A stretch of 49,320 nucleotides of DNA from Alicyclobacillaceae bacterium (GTDB lineage: Bacteria; Bacillota; Bacilli; Kyrpidiales; Kyrpidiaceae): the NCBI GenBank assembly GCA_029961045.1, contig JASBVN010000023.1, positions 1 through 49,320 of the forward strand, written 5' to 3'. Every line of letters starts with the position of its first letter. The stretch's first letter is position 1. The notes under the pieces are model-generated. The model was not told the DNA's origin. It made no database searches and worked only from the letters and a program-made list of their open reading frames with translations. Shown in pieces: positions 25,960-35,459 of this stretch. Both the position numbers and the translations under genes were made by a program.

Positions 25960-26865
25960 TCAGCGCCGCAGCGACCTACCGAACGGCGACGCCGCGGCAA
26001 GGCGTCCTAAATAAGCTGAGAAGTCGTCCCGCAGGTCCTCCCGCATCAGCGCCACTTCGACCGACGCCTGCAACAACCCCATTGGACTCCCGATATCAAA
26101 CCGCCGCCCCTCAATGGGCAAGGCCCACATCCCCCGCTCCCGGCACAAGGTATTCAACCCATCCGTCAACTGGATCTCGTTCCCCTTTCCCGGGGACAAA
26201 TGCTCCAGAATGTCGAATATCACCGGCGCAATTACGTACCTCCCCATGATCGCCAGCCGGGACGGCGCCTCCTCCGCCGCCGGCTTTTCCACCAAGGCCC
26301 GCACGGAGTACGCCCGGGCACCGGCATCAAAACCCGCCGGATCCACAATTCCGTACCGGCTCACCTCCTCCGCCGTCACCTCCTGCACCCCGATCACCGA
26401 CCGGCCGGTCTCCTGGTACAGCTCCATCAACTGCCGGATGCAGGGCGTCTCGGCGAACACCACATCGTCGCCGAGCAACACCGCGAAAGGCTCGTCCCCC
26501 ACGAAGGCCCGGGCACAAGCCACCGCGTGCCCGAGCCCCCGGGGCTCCTTTTGGCGGATATAGTGGACGTCCGCCAGCGATGCGATCCGCCGCACCTCCT
26601 CCAGGGCCCGCCGGTCTCCCTTGGTCTCCAGTTCGCACTCCAACTCCACGCTCCGGTCGAAATGATCTTCGATCGCCCGCTTGTTCCGCCCCGTGATGAT
26701 GATAATGTCCTCGATCCCCGCCGCCACCGCCTCTTCGACGATATACTGGATCGCCGGCTTGTCCACAATGGGCAGCATCTCCTTGGGCTGAGCTTTGGTC
26801 GCCGGAAGTAATCGTGTCCCGAGACCGGCCGCGGGGATCACCGCTTTTCGCACCCGTTTGCGCAC
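25960..26865 (-). CDS. galU: UTP-glucose-1-phosphate uridylyltransferase
   Basis: About 301 residues. It makes UDP-glucose from UTP and glucose-1-phosphate, supplying ugd and the epimerases. The nucleotide-binding signature is AVIPAAGLGTRLLPATKAQPKEMLPIVDKP; further motifs are GLGHAVACA, VLLGDDVV and the C-terminal GNEIQLTDGL. GTG at 26865 after a G-rich RBS (GAGGGGG) fits the family start better than the upstream end of the open frame. Length matches Gram-positive GalU/GtaB. With pgcA and pgi the window encodes the path from fructose-6-P to UDP-glucose. Confidence 0.93.
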   Translation of the reverse strand: MRKRVRKAVIPAAGLGTRLLPATKAQPKEMLPIVDKPAIQYIVEEAVAAGIEDIIIITGRNKRAIEDHFDRSVELECELETKGDRRALEEVRRIASLADVHYIRQKEPRGLGHAVACARAFVGDEPFAVLLGDDVVFAETPCIRQLMELYQETGRSVIGVQEVTAEEVSRYGIVDPAGFDAGARAYSVRALVEKPAAEEAPSRLAIMGRYVIAPVIFDILEHLSPGKGNEIQLTDGLNTLCRERGMWALPIEGRRFDIGSPMGLLQASVEVALMREDLRDDFSAYLGRLAAASPFGRSLRR

Positions 26866-27270
26866 GCCCCCATCCCCCTCACCGGCCCTACACCATATGC
26901 CCCGCCCTTCGTCCTGCCGGCTTCGCACAAAGGGTCCCCGCCGTTGCGGAACTTCGAGGGCCGGCGTTGATACGTGCCGAAGGAGCCGATCCCCGTTATT
27001 CGTGGGGGTTATTTTAACACGAAGCCAAATGGCTGTCTAACACCATTTGAACCAATATTTTACCTTCGAAGTAGTCGCCTCCGTCTCCCGTCTTAGGGAC
27101 GGAAAGGGCCAGTACCCCAAGAAATTCAACCTGTCGGCCGTACAAAAGGTACTAGAGAGGGGTAGTTCATCCGTTGGGGGCCAATCTTCTCTTTAAAACA
27201 ATGGCTAAGTGTTTAGGATGGCTTCTGAACAGGACGGAGTCTTAAGAAATACCGGGCGGGAGGCGGAAAG
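26866..27270. other. Intergenic region between divergent galU and pgi
   Basis: About 400 bases containing both start regions. The AT-rich part near 27000-27060 may carry promoters, but no hexamer pair with proper spacing stands out. One plus-strand frame near 27090-27180 reads DGKGQYPKKFNLSAVQKVLERG, which looks protein-like but is short and has no start or recognisable family. No repeats or terminators were seen. Confidence 0.4.
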
Positions 27271-28572
27271 ATGATTCGCGTGCGGACGGATGGGGCCATT
27301 TCATGGGTATCTGAGCGCGAAGTGGACCGTCTCGGCGACCAGTTCGGGTCCTTGCACCAAAGGCTGTGGGACCGTACGAGGGATTCGGGCAAGAAGGGTT
27401 GGTTGTACTGGCCGCAGGAAGATCACGAAGCGGAATGGCAAGCTGTAGAGCAGATTGCGGAACAGTTTCGTTCCATGGCCGACGCGGCTGTGATCGTGGG
27501 CATCGGAGGGTCGTATCTCGGAGCCCGCGCCGCCCTCAGCATGCTCAGGCCCGTCCCGGAGTGGGCATTGGGCCGGGATTTGTTGATCACCTTTGCCGGC
27601 CACCAGTTGAGCGAGGAATACCTCGCCCGCTTGATCACGGCTCTGGATGATCGCGAGGTAGCGGTGGTCGTAATCTCTAAATCCGGTTCGACTCTGGAAC
27701 CCGCCGCGGCATTCCACCTCCTGCGGGGATATCTGGAGCGGCGGTATGGTCAGGGAGCGAAAGAACGCATCTGCGTCATTACCGATCCGGAGAGCAGTTC
27801 ATTGCTGGACTACGCCCGGGAACGGGGATACGCACTGCTGAGTGTTCCCCCGAATATTGGCGGAAGATATTCTGTACTTACGGCAGTGGGGATGTTGCCC
27901 ATGGCGCTGGCCGGGATCGACATCCGGGCCGTGATGCGGGGGGCCAGGCAGGCGTGGGAAGAATGCCAAAAACCATCCCCGTTTGACAACGCCAGTTATT
28001 TGTACGCCGCCTGCCGGCACTTGTTGTACTTGCAAGGTTTTACGGCAGAAGCCTTAGTGACCTATGAACCGCGGCTCGGTAAATTCGCCGAGTGGTGGCA
28101 ACAGTTGTTTGGAGAAAGTCACGGCAAGAACGGCAAGGGCCTCTTTCCAACGGTGCTCCGCTATACAACAGATTTGCATTCCCTTGGTCAATATGTCCAG
28201 GACGGTCGCCGCCTGTTGTTCGAAACGGTTTTGCATCTTGGAAGCCGGAACATTTCGCCGGGTCTGGTGGTTCCCGGAGATGTCGACCGATCGGCCCAGC
28301 GCATGGCAGGCAGGAGATTGGCGGATGTACAGGAAGAAGCCGTGAAGGCTGTGATGGAAGCCCACCGGTCGGGCGGCGTGCCCAACCTCCTGATAGAAGC
28401 GACCGGGCCGGAGACCGAGTTATTCGGGGAGTTGGTGTTTTTCTTTGAAGTAGCATGTGCAATGGGCGGTTATTTGTTGGCGGTGGATCCTTTCGACCAA
28501 CCGGGGGTGGAAGCGTACAAACGGGAGCTGGACCTGCGCCTGGCAGCGGCGAACGACCTGCTTAACCGATGA
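27271..28572 (+). CDS. pgi: Glucose-6-phosphate isomerase
   Basis: About 433 residues, close to the size of Gram-positive Pgi. It interconverts glucose-6-P and fructose-6-P. The sugar-phosphate binding motifs VGIGGSYLGARAAL and VISKSGSTLEPA and the family motif GGRYSVLTAVGMLPMALAGID are intact. Near the C-terminus the catalytic region FDQPGVEAYKREL holds the active-site Lys. The ATG at 27271 follows GGGAGGCGG. It is the only plus-strand gene in this part and converges on the EAL gene with only about 30 bases between stops. Confidence 0.93.
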   Translation: MIRVRTDGAISWVSEREVDRLGDQFGSLHQRLWDRTRDSGKKGWLYWPQEDHEAEWQAVEQIAEQFRSMADAAVIVGIGGSYLGARAALSMLRPVPEWALGRDLLITFAGHQLSEEYLARLITALDDREVAVVVISKSGSTLEPAAAFHLLRGYLERRYGQGAKERICVITDPESSSLLDYARERGYALLSVPPNIGGRYSVLTAVGMLPMALAGIDIRAVMRGARQAWEECQKPSPFDNASYLYAACRHLLYLQGFTAEALVTYEPRLGKFAEWWQQLFGESHGKNGKGLFPTVLRYTTDLHSLGQYVQDGRRLLFETVLHLGSRNISPGLVVPGDVDRSAQRMAGRRLADVQEEAVKAVMEAHRSGGVPNLLIEATGPETELFGELVFFFEVACAMGGYLLAVDPFDQPGVEAYKRELDLRLAAANDLLNR

Positions 28573-28602
28573 GGGCGCAAGGTACCGCTCCTTCCATGTC
28601 CC

Positions 28603-29517
28603 TCACGCCAACCCCAACCGCTCGCCCGGCATCGCCGGAACACTCCCGCGCGCAGGCCGCTGGGCCGGGCGGCCGATCGCGTATCCCTGGCCGAAGTCCA
28701 CGCCCATCTCCCGCAAACACCAGTACTCCGAAGCCGTCTCGATCCCTTCGGCGATCACCCGGGTACCCGCCTCCCGGGCGTAATCGAGCAGCAACGACAC
28801 CATCCGCCGGGCGGCCCGGTTGTCCTCGATGCCCCGGACGAGAAACCGGTCGAGCTTCAAAAATTCCGGTTGCAAACACACGAGGGTCTGGAGGCTGTTG
28901 TACCCCGTCCCGGCGTCGTCCACCGCCACCCGGAACCCCTGGGAGCGGTAGTGGTGGAGCAGCCGGGCAAACCGCTCGTAGTCTTCAATCGCCCCGCGCT
29001 CCGTCAATTCCAGTACGATTTGATAGGGAGAAAAACCGTAGGCTTCGACCAACCGGAGGGTGTGCCCGCCCCGAAACGCAGGGTCGGCGATCACATGGGG
29101 ATGGATATTGAGGAAAATCAAGGAGCCCCGCAGATCGGGAGCCTCCTGCACCTCTTCCCCGAAGCGGCGCAGGGCCAGCTCCCGGCAGCATTGCTCTACT
29201 GCGAACACCTGTTTCGACCGGCCCACATACTGATAAAACACCTCCGCATTGGGAAAGGAGGAGCTCACCGGCGGCCGGTTTAACACTTCAAATCCTAACG
29301 TCTCCCCGTCGGCCAGGCGGACAATCGGCTGAAAGAACGTGACCAGGTTCCGGTCGCGGATAAACCGCTCCAGCTCCCGGCGCCTCTCCGTCTCCTCGTA
29401 CAGTTCGCGCCTCCGCCTCACGGCTTCTTTTCCGGCATAGATCCAAGTCGCCAACCACTGCTGAATCGAACGGGGCCTCAGGGACACGGTTTCACCTTCT
29501 TTGAGAAAGACTCTCAT
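28603..29517 (-). CDS. Stand-alone EAL-domain c-di-GMP phosphodiesterase
   Basis: About 304 residues. An N-terminal basic helical stretch of about 50 residues (RRRRELYEETERRRELERFI) leads into the EAL domain, with no GGDEF or sensor domain. Catalytic features are kept: the EAL site reads EVLNRP, and FLNIHP, LELTERG, VDDAGTGYNS, LKLDRFLV and IAEGIET follow, with the QGYAIGRP end. The metal and base residues look complete, so it should hydrolyse c-di-GMP. The start at 29517 precedes the RVFLKEGETVSLRP segment. It may adjust polysaccharide production or motility. Confidence 0.88.
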   Translation of the reverse strand: MRVFLKEGETVSLRPRSIQQWLATWIYAGKEAVRRRRELYEETERRRELERFIRDRNLVTFFQPIVRLADGETLGFEVLNRPPVSSSFPNAEVFYQYVGRSKQVFAVEQCCRELALRRFGEEVQEAPDLRGSLIFLNIHPHVIADPAFRGGHTLRLVEAYGFSPYQIVLELTERGAIEDYERFARLLHHYRSQGFRVAVDDAGTGYNSLQTLVCLQPEFLKLDRFLVRGIEDNRAARRMVSLLLDYAREAGTRVIAEGIETASEYWCLREMGVDFGQGYAIGRPAQRPARGSVPAMPGERLGLA

Positions 29518-29755
29518 CGCACTTTAAAAGGGTCTGTATACCGGATTATAGCCCGTCCACAAAACCGGCGGGTAAAGAAGAGATAAAAAAGGGATTGCAT
29601 AGCGGAAAAGAACCGGTCAAAGAAAGGTCAAAACCGGACCGGCCGGCGTAGCGCCGGCCCCGAAAATCCCGGGGAGATGGCCCCCCGCGGGCCGGCGGCA
29701 TCCGCCGCCTCCTGCAGGCCGCCCGGTCCCCGGCTCCCTGATCCAATATCCAAAA

Positions 29756-30892
29756 CTACCGGTGTAAAACGCCGCCGTATACCTCCAGAATCCGCCGGAC
29801 CCAGACCTCCAGGCTGTGATGCTCCACCACATACCGCCGGGCCCGTTCTCCGATCTCCCTCATTTTCTCCCGTCGGTGCCAATACGCGCGCACCCGGGAG
29901 GCCAGGTGTTCGGCGTCGCCCGGGGAAAACAGCACCCCGGTGGATCCGTCCTCGATGATTTCCGCCATGCCACCCAAATCCGATGCGAACACCACCTTGG
30001 CCGCGCTCATCGCCTCCAAGGCGGCGATCGAACTGGCCTCGACCACGCCGGAGGCCGGCACGGAGGGCACCACCACCGCCGCCGACCGGTTCATCAGCGC
30101 CACCATTTCCGGCGTGCCGACCGCTCCCAAAAACTTGATCCGGTCGGTCAAGCCGAAATCTTGCCGCATGCGCTCCAATTTCCGCCTCTCCGGCCCGTCC
30201 CCCGCGATCCACAGCTCCAAGTCGAGGTCGGACAGGCGGCGCATGGCGTCGATGGCCACGTGGACCCCGTTTTTCGGCACCAACCGCCTCGGCACCAGCA
30301 GAAACGGCCGGGCCTCCCGCTCCGCATCCGGTTGCTGCGGCCGGAACAAATCCGTATCGACGGCATTGAAAATCACGTGAATTTTGTCCGGGTCGATGCG
30401 ATAATCCTCGACTATAATCTGCTTTTGAAGCGTATCGACGGCGATGATGGAATCGACCGATTCGTAGACGAATTTCTCTTTTTGTTTCAAATACTCATAA
30501 TAACGGCCTTCGCCCAGCCCCATCATGGCGGCTTCCCTCGACAGGGGCCCGTGAACCGTCAGGACCAGGGGGAGACCCGCGTTCAGGTTCAAGCACCCCG
30601 CCGCCATCCTGACGTCGTGAACATGAAGGAGGTCGGCGCCTCCCGAGACGAGGCAACGGCGGATCGGTTCGACCGCCCTCTGAACGGCCCGTTCGCTTAC
30701 GCCGATCCTCGCCTTATCGGGATCCCCGCCGTTTTGGACGGTCATCGCGATCTTCTCCAACAGGGTCGCCCGCCTCGCCGACACGACGCGGGTCTCGTGG
30801 CCTTTCTTCCGCAACGCCCGCTCCAAGGTCTGAATGTGGGACGTCACCCCGCCGACGTCCATGGCGAAACTGGTGGCAATGAGGATTTTCAT
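29756..30892 (-). CDS. Family 4 glycosyltransferase
   Basis: About 378 residues. The start KILIATSFAMDVGGVTSHIQTLERAL is a classic GT4 acceptor-domain opening. The donor half contains FLLVPRRLVPKNGVHVAIDAM, LWIAGDGPERRKLERM and VVEASSIAALEAMSAAKVVFASDLGGMAE; the EX7E pair lies in the last. ATG at 30892 has GGGAGGG 7 bases upstream. It is separated from the main polysaccharide cluster by pgi and the EAL gene, so it may serve another glycan or glycolipid. A GC palindrome (GGCCGGCG/CGCCGGCC near 29640-29670) lies downstream. Confidence 0.88.
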   Translation of the reverse strand: MKILIATSFAMDVGGVTSHIQTLERALRKKGHETRVVSARRATLLEKIAMTVQNGGDPDKARIGVSERAVQRAVEPIRRCLVSGGADLLHVHDVRMAAGCLNLNAGLPLVLTVHGPLSREAAMMGLGEGRYYEYLKQKEKFVYESVDSIIAVDTLQKQIIVEDYRIDPDKIHVIFNAVDTDLFRPQQPDAEREARPFLLVPRRLVPKNGVHVAIDAMRRLSDLDLELWIAGDGPERRKLERMRQDFGLTDRIKFLGAVGTPEMVALMNRSAAVVVPSVPASGVVEASSIAALEAMSAAKVVFASDLGGMAEIIEDGSTGVLFSPGDAEHLASRVRAYWHRREKMREIGERARRYVVEHHSLEVWVRRILEVYGGVLHR

Positions 30893-31000
30893 GCGTTTGC
30901 CCTCCCGCGCCATTATACGACAAGACCCGGAAGGACACCACCGCCCCTCCGCCTCCGGCGGGATGGGAAGCCGCCGGCCGGCGGGGCCGGACAAAACGGC

Positions 31001-31900
31001 CTAGCCGAAAATCGCGCGCAGGGCCCCTTCCAAATGCGGATATTGAAACGAGTATCCCCATTCCAGGGCCCTTTTGGGAAGCACCCGCTGGCCGCGCAAC
31101 AACACATCCGCCCCCTCGCCGAAGATCATCCGCAAAGCGGCGGCCGGGACGCGCAACCGGTGCGGCCGCCCCAACACCCGCCCCAGGGTCCTGCCGAACT
31201 CGTCCATGGTCACCGGGTGGGGGCTTGTCACATTGAGCGGACCGCCGACCGGCGCATCCAGGGCCCGTACAATCAGACCCACGGCGTCGTCCAGGTGAAT
31301 CCACGAGATCCACTGGCGTCCCGTCCCGATCGGCCCGCCGACTCCCATGCGGTAGGGCAGGGCCATCCGCGGCAATGCCCCGCCTTCCCGGCCGAGGACG
31401 ACCCCGAAACGCGCCAACACCACCCGGGCCCCGAATTCCTCCGCCCTCCGCGCCGCCCCCTCCCACTTCGCGACCACCGAGGCCAGAAAATCTCCACCTC
31501 CGGGACTCTCTTCGTCAAAGGTCGCGGTATCGGAGGTCCCGTAAAACCCGACGGCCGAAGCGTTGACCAGCACCGTCCCCTCGCCTCCGGACCTTTCGAT
31601 CCACTCCACCACGCGCCGCGTGGTCTCGACCCGGCTGCGCCGGATCGCTTCCTTTTGCGCCTTTGTCCACCGTTTCCCCGCGATCGGCTCCCCCGCCAGA
31701 TGAACCCACGCTTCAATTCCGCGAGCCGCCATGGATTCCGGCGTTTCATCCCACCCGCACGCCGCCACGCCCGGCCTCCGCCCCCCGGCGAACCGCCCGG
31801 GATCGCGGGTGACGACCACCACCTCGCGGCCCTCCGCCAACAGCCTGTCCACAAGGGCCCGGCCGATCAACCCGGTTGCACCGGTCACGGCAATCTTCAT
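31001..31900 (-). CDS. TIGR01777-family NAD-dependent epimerase (YfcH/SDR39U1-like)
   Basis: About 299 residues. It has the atypical SDR start KIAVTGATGLIGRALVDRL, then VHLAGEPIAGKRWT (family hallmark), VNASAVGFYG and a C-terminal DUF1731 domain with GEGADVLLRGQRVLPKRALEWGYSFQYP. ATG at 31900 follows GGGGGAT. The substrate is unknown; relatives are linked to cell division or envelope functions in some bacteria. It lies between the glycosyltransferase and the kdp regulators and is not obviously in an operon with either. Confidence 0.9.
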   Translation of the reverse strand: MKIAVTGATGLIGRALVDRLLAEGREVVVVTRDPGRFAGGRRPGVAACGWDETPESMAARGIEAWVHLAGEPIAGKRWTKAQKEAIRRSRVETTRRVVEWIERSGGEGTVLVNASAVGFYGTSDTATFDEESPGGGDFLASVVAKWEGAARRAEEFGARVVLARFGVVLGREGGALPRMALPYRMGVGGPIGTGRQWISWIHLDDAVGLIVRALDAPVGGPLNVTSPHPVTMDEFGRTLGRVLGRPHRLRVPAAALRMIFGEGADVLLRGQRVLPKRALEWGYSFQYPHLEGALRAIFG

Positions 31901-32005
31901 CCGGCATCCCCCAGCCCACCGTCCTGTCATCGCAATTCGCCGCCCGCCGCCGAAAATCCTCCTTTTCCCGGCTGATTCCCGGCCGACCGCTTCCCGTTTT
32001 CCGGA

Positions 32006-32731
32006 TCACCGCGTTCCCGGGTCCGCCCTGCCACCGCCGCCGTCCCACGGGGCCATCATGCGGTACCCCACCCCCGGCTCGGTCACAATCAGCGCGGGCC
32101 GGGCCGGGTCCCGCTCGATTTTCCTCCGCAATTGGGCGATGTACACCCGCAGCGAGTGAATATCCTGTTCGTAGGCGGGCCCCCACACCGCCCGGAGGAG
32201 TTGCCGGTGCGTCATGACCTTTCCGCGGTGGGAGGCAAGGGTCTTGAGAAGTTCGTACTCCGTGGGCGTGAGTTTGACCGGACGGCCCTCCAGGGTGACG
32301 CGCCTCTGGCCGACATCGATCGTCAGCGGGCCGACGGTGATCACCGGTTCCTCCGGCCCCTTGGCCGCATGACGCAAGGCCACGCGAATCCTGGCCAACA
32401 ATTCCCCCATTCCGAACGGCTTTGTGACATAATCATCCGCCCCGGCGTCGAGGGCCCGGATCTTCTCCTCTTCCTGTTCCCGCACCGACAGGATGATCAC
32501 CGGGACCTCGGACCACTCGCGAATCGCCCGCAACACGTCGGTGCCGCTCATATCGGGCAACCCCAGATCCAGAATCACCAGATCCGGGCGGGCCACCGTC
32601 ACTTCCCGCAGCCCTTCCCGGCCGTCGGCCGCTTCAATGGTCTCGTAGCCGTGCGCCCGCAGCGACACGCGCAGAAACTTGCGAATCTGCGCCTCGTCGT
32701 CAATTACGACGATCCGCGCTCCACCCGACAT
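32006..32731 (-). CDS. kdpE: KdpE response regulator (OmpR family)
   Basis: About 241 residues. The receiver domain has the DDE acidic pocket near residue 12, the phospho-accepting Asp in PDLVILDLGLPDMSG and the Lys in VTKPFGMGELL. The C-terminal winged-helix domain contains LTPTEYELLKTLASHRGKVMTHRQLLRAVWG and the RVYIAQLRRKIE recognition part. ATG at 32731 lies inside the end of kdpD (28-base overlap). It activates the kdp operon on K+ limitation. Confidence 0.95.
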   Translation of the reverse strand: MSGGARIVVIDDEAQIRKFLRVSLRAHGYETIEAADGREGLREVTVARPDLVILDLGLPDMSGTDVLRAIREWSEVPVIILSVREQEEEKIRALDAGADDYVTKPFGMGELLARIRVALRHAAKGPEEPVITVGPLTIDVGQRRVTLEGRPVKLTPTEYELLKTLASHRGKVMTHRQLLRAVWGPAYEQDIHSLRVYIAQLRRKIERDPARPALIVTEPGVGYRMMAPWDGGGGRADPGTR

Positions 32732-35457
32732 CCGGTCACGCCCTCCTTCTCACGGGTCTCCTTGGACGGCGGTTCATCCACGGGAAGCGTGAAGGCAAAC
32801 CGCATCCCCTCCGGGACGTTCTCTGCCCAGATGCGCCCCCCGTGGGCTTCGATGATCCCCTTGGCGATGGCCAGGCCCAAGCCGGTTCCGGAAACCTGCT
32901 CCGCCCCGGGAGCCCGGTAAAATTTTTCAAAGACCCGCTCCAAGTCGGCCGGCGGAATCCCCGGCCCCCGGTTGACCACCGAGACCTCCACGGCCCCGGT
33001 GTGCAGGATCACGGTGATGCAAATGGGGCTCCCGGCAGGAGAAAACTTCGCCGCGTTGCTGAGCAGATTTGCCAGCGCCTGCTCCAGCAGCACGTCGTCG
33101 GCCCATACCAGGGGAATTTCGGAGGGCCGGTCGAGTCGCACTTCCCTTCCCTCCAGCACTTCCTCCAAGCGGGCGAGGGCGACGCCGATCACATCCTCCA
33201 AATCGCACCATTTCTTGTTCAGCCGCATCATCCCGCTCTCGATGCGCGCCATGTCCAGCAGGTCGGTCACCAGCCGGTTCATGCGCCGGGCGCTCTGGTA
33301 GATGGTTATCAGCAATTCCCGGCGGTCTTTCGGCGTAAAAATTTGGTCTCCCTCCAGGAGGCTGGTGACCGATCCGATCATCGAGGCCAGCGGCGTCCGC
33401 AGTTCATGGGTGATGGAATCGAGGAGCGCCGTCCGCAGCCGTTCCGACTCGGCCGCGAGACGCGCCACTTTCGCCTGTTCTTCCAGGCGCACCCGGGCCA
33501 CGGCCGCCGCCGACAGCCCCGCAAAGGCATTCAGCAATTCCCGGCGATCTCGAGAAAAAAAGGAAGACTCCCCGGAATCCCCCTTCGGCCGGACCGCCAG
33601 CACGCCCAGGGTCTGCCGCTCCAATCGCAACGGCCAGTACAGGGCACGGGCCTCCTGCAACGTCTGGGTTCCCCGACCCGCCGGTTCGCCGTAATGGTAC
33701 ACCCACTCGGCCACGGCGCTCTCCCCGGAATCCGCCACCCAGGAAAAGTCGCCGGAAGCGGCTTTGACCGCCAGTTTTCCGGTATCATCGGGGAGAAACA
33801 AGGCGACCTCCCCTTCTACGGACTCCGCCACTTGGGTGGCGATGCTGTGGGCGATTTCGTCCAAATCGATGACCGCCGCCATCTGGCGGCTGAGGGCGTA
33901 CAGGGCGGCCGTCTGGGTTTCCCTCCGTCTGGCGGCCTCCACTTGTTTTCGCAGCCGGTCTGCCAACCGGCCGGTCAGCACGGCCACCGCCAAAAACACG
34001 GCGAACGTCAACCCGTACCGCAAATCCGTGATCGTAAAACTGTACGCGGGAGGAACAAAAAAGAAATCAAAGGCCAGCAGGCCGGCCACCGCCGCCGCCA
34101 CCGACGGCCCGACCGACCAGCGCACGGCGCTGAACAGCACCGGAAACAAATACAAAAACGCCACGTTGACCTGGCCGAGCAGCGGGGCGACCGCCTCCAG
34201 CAAGGCGGTCAGCGCGGCCACGATCCCCACCGCCGCCCAGTACGGGGCCTGCGACCGGGGAAGCGCCCTCCTTTTCGCCCGGCCTTTTCGCGGCTCCCCT
34301 CCTTCTTGCAACTGCCCGGGCCTGCCCGGAATCACATGAACCCGGATCCCGTCGCTGCCGCGAATCACCCGGTCGACGACGGAACCGCGAATCCAGTCCC
34401 TCAAGGGCGAGTGAAGGGGTTTCCCGATCACGATTTGGGTGACATTCCGGCGTTTGGCCAGCCGGATCAATTCCTCCGCCACCCGGTCCCCGGTCAGCAC
34501 CACCGTTTCGGCTCCCAACTCTTCGGCCAGCCTCAAATGGCGGGAAACCCGCTCCCGCGCCTCCTCGTCCTCCCAAGAGGCATCCGGCCTTTCGACATAG
34601 ACGGCCAACCAAGGCGCCTTCATCCCCGCCGCCATACGCCGGGCGACCCGGATCAACTGGGCGGAGAACGGGCTGGGACTGATGCACACCATGACCCGTT
34701 CCCCCGCCGGCCAGGGTCCGTCGATGGCGTGGGAGCGCATGTACGCCTCCACCTGGCTGTCCACCTTCTGGGCCGTGTACCGCAGGGCCAACTCCCGCAG
34801 GGCGTGCAGGTTTCCGGGGCGGAAAAACTGGCGGGCGGCGCGCTCCGCCACCTCCGGCAGATAGACCTTGCCTTCCCGCAGCCGCTGCAACAACTCCTCC
34901 GGAGGGATGTCAATCAATTGCACCTGGTGGGCGGTTTCCAGCAGGCGGTCCGGCACCGTTTCGCGCACCGATACGCCCGTGATCTTGGCCACCACGTCGT
35001 TCAAGCTCTCCACGTGTTGGATGTTCAGGGTCGTATAGACGTCAATCCCCGCGGCGAGGAGTTCCTCGACATCCAGATACCGTTTGGCGTGACGGGAACC
35101 GGGAACGTTGGTGTGGGCCAGTTCGTCGACCAGCACCAGCTCCGGACGGCGGGCCAGAATCGCCTCCAGATCCATTTCCCGGAACGTCCTGCCCTTATAG
35201 GTGAGGTGCTTGGGAGGAATCGCGGGAAGGCCCTGGACCAGCGCTTCCGTTTCCGGTCTTCCGTGGGTTTCGACCCAACCGATGACGACGTCCACTCCCT
35301 GCCGGAGCCGTTCGTGGGCCGTCTCGAGCATCGTATAGGTTTTGCCCACTCCCGCCGAGGCCCCCAAAAAAATGGTCAATTTTCCCCGGCCGGTCTCGTT
35401 CAGATCGGCCAGAATGGCGTCGGGATCCCGCTCAGGAGGTTGCCGCCGGTCTTCCAT
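32704..35457 (-). CDS. kdpD: KdpD potassium/turgor sensor histidine kinase
   Basis: About 917 residues, full length. The N-terminal KdpD domain has Walker A GASAGVGKTYTML and LVDELAHTNVPGS. A universal-stress-protein domain (about residues 250-370) is followed by four membrane helices (about 410-510) and a GAF-like region. The kinase core has the phospho-accepting His in ITHELRTPLASM, the N box LSNAAKFSP and the G box GTGLGLAIAKG. In other Firmicutes the USP domain binds c-di-AMP; whether that holds here is inference. ATG at 35457 has AAGGGGTG 6 bases upstream; GTG at 35463 is the alternative and overlaps the kdpC stop. Confidence 0.95.
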   Translation of the reverse strand: MEDRRQPPERDPDAILADLNETGRGKLTIFLGASAGVGKTYTMLETAHERLRQGVDVVIGWVETHGRPETEALVQGLPAIPPKHLTYKGRTFREMDLEAILARRPELVLVDELAHTNVPGSRHAKRYLDVEELLAAGIDVYTTLNIQHVESLNDVVAKITGVSVRETVPDRLLETAHQVQLIDIPPEELLQRLREGKVYLPEVAERAARQFFRPGNLHALRELALRYTAQKVDSQVEAYMRSHAIDGPWPAGERVMVCISPSPFSAQLIRVARRMAAGMKAPWLAVYVERPDASWEDEEARERVSRHLRLAEELGAETVVLTGDRVAEELIRLAKRRNVTQIVIGKPLHSPLRDWIRGSVVDRVIRGSDGIRVHVIPGRPGQLQEGGEPRKGRAKRRALPRSQAPYWAAVGIVAALTALLEAVAPLLGQVNVAFLYLFPVLFSAVRWSVGPSVAAAVAGLLAFDFFFVPPAYSFTITDLRYGLTFAVFLAVAVLTGRLADRLRKQVEAARRRETQTAALYALSRQMAAVIDLDEIAHSIATQVAESVEGEVALFLPDDTGKLAVKAASGDFSWVADSGESAVAEWVYHYGEPAGRGTQTLQEARALYWPLRLERQTLGVLAVRPKGDSGESSFFSRDRRELLNAFAGLSAAAVARVRLEEQAKVARLAAESERLRTALLDSITHELRTPLASMIGSVTSLLEGDQIFTPKDRRELLITIYQSARRMNRLVTDLLDMARIESGMMRLNKKWCDLEDVIGVALARLEEVLEGREVRLDRPSEIPLVWADDVLLEQALANLLSNAAKFSPAGSPICITVILHTGAVEVSVVNRGPGIPPADLERVFEKFYRAPGAEQVSGTGLGLAIAKGIIEAHGGRIWAENVPEGMRFAFTLPVDEPPSKETREKEGVTGCRVERGSS

Positions 35458-35459
35458 GA

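Noticed and set aside
27090..27180. Protein-like frame in the galU-pgi interval
   Set aside because: Short, no start codon or ribosome binding site, and no family recognised; recorded only in the intergenic entry.
29816..31975. A roughly 700-codon plus-strand frame
   Set aside because: Antisense to a glycosyltransferase and a TIGR01777 epimerase; composition is His/Arg/Pro-rich with no recognisable domain.
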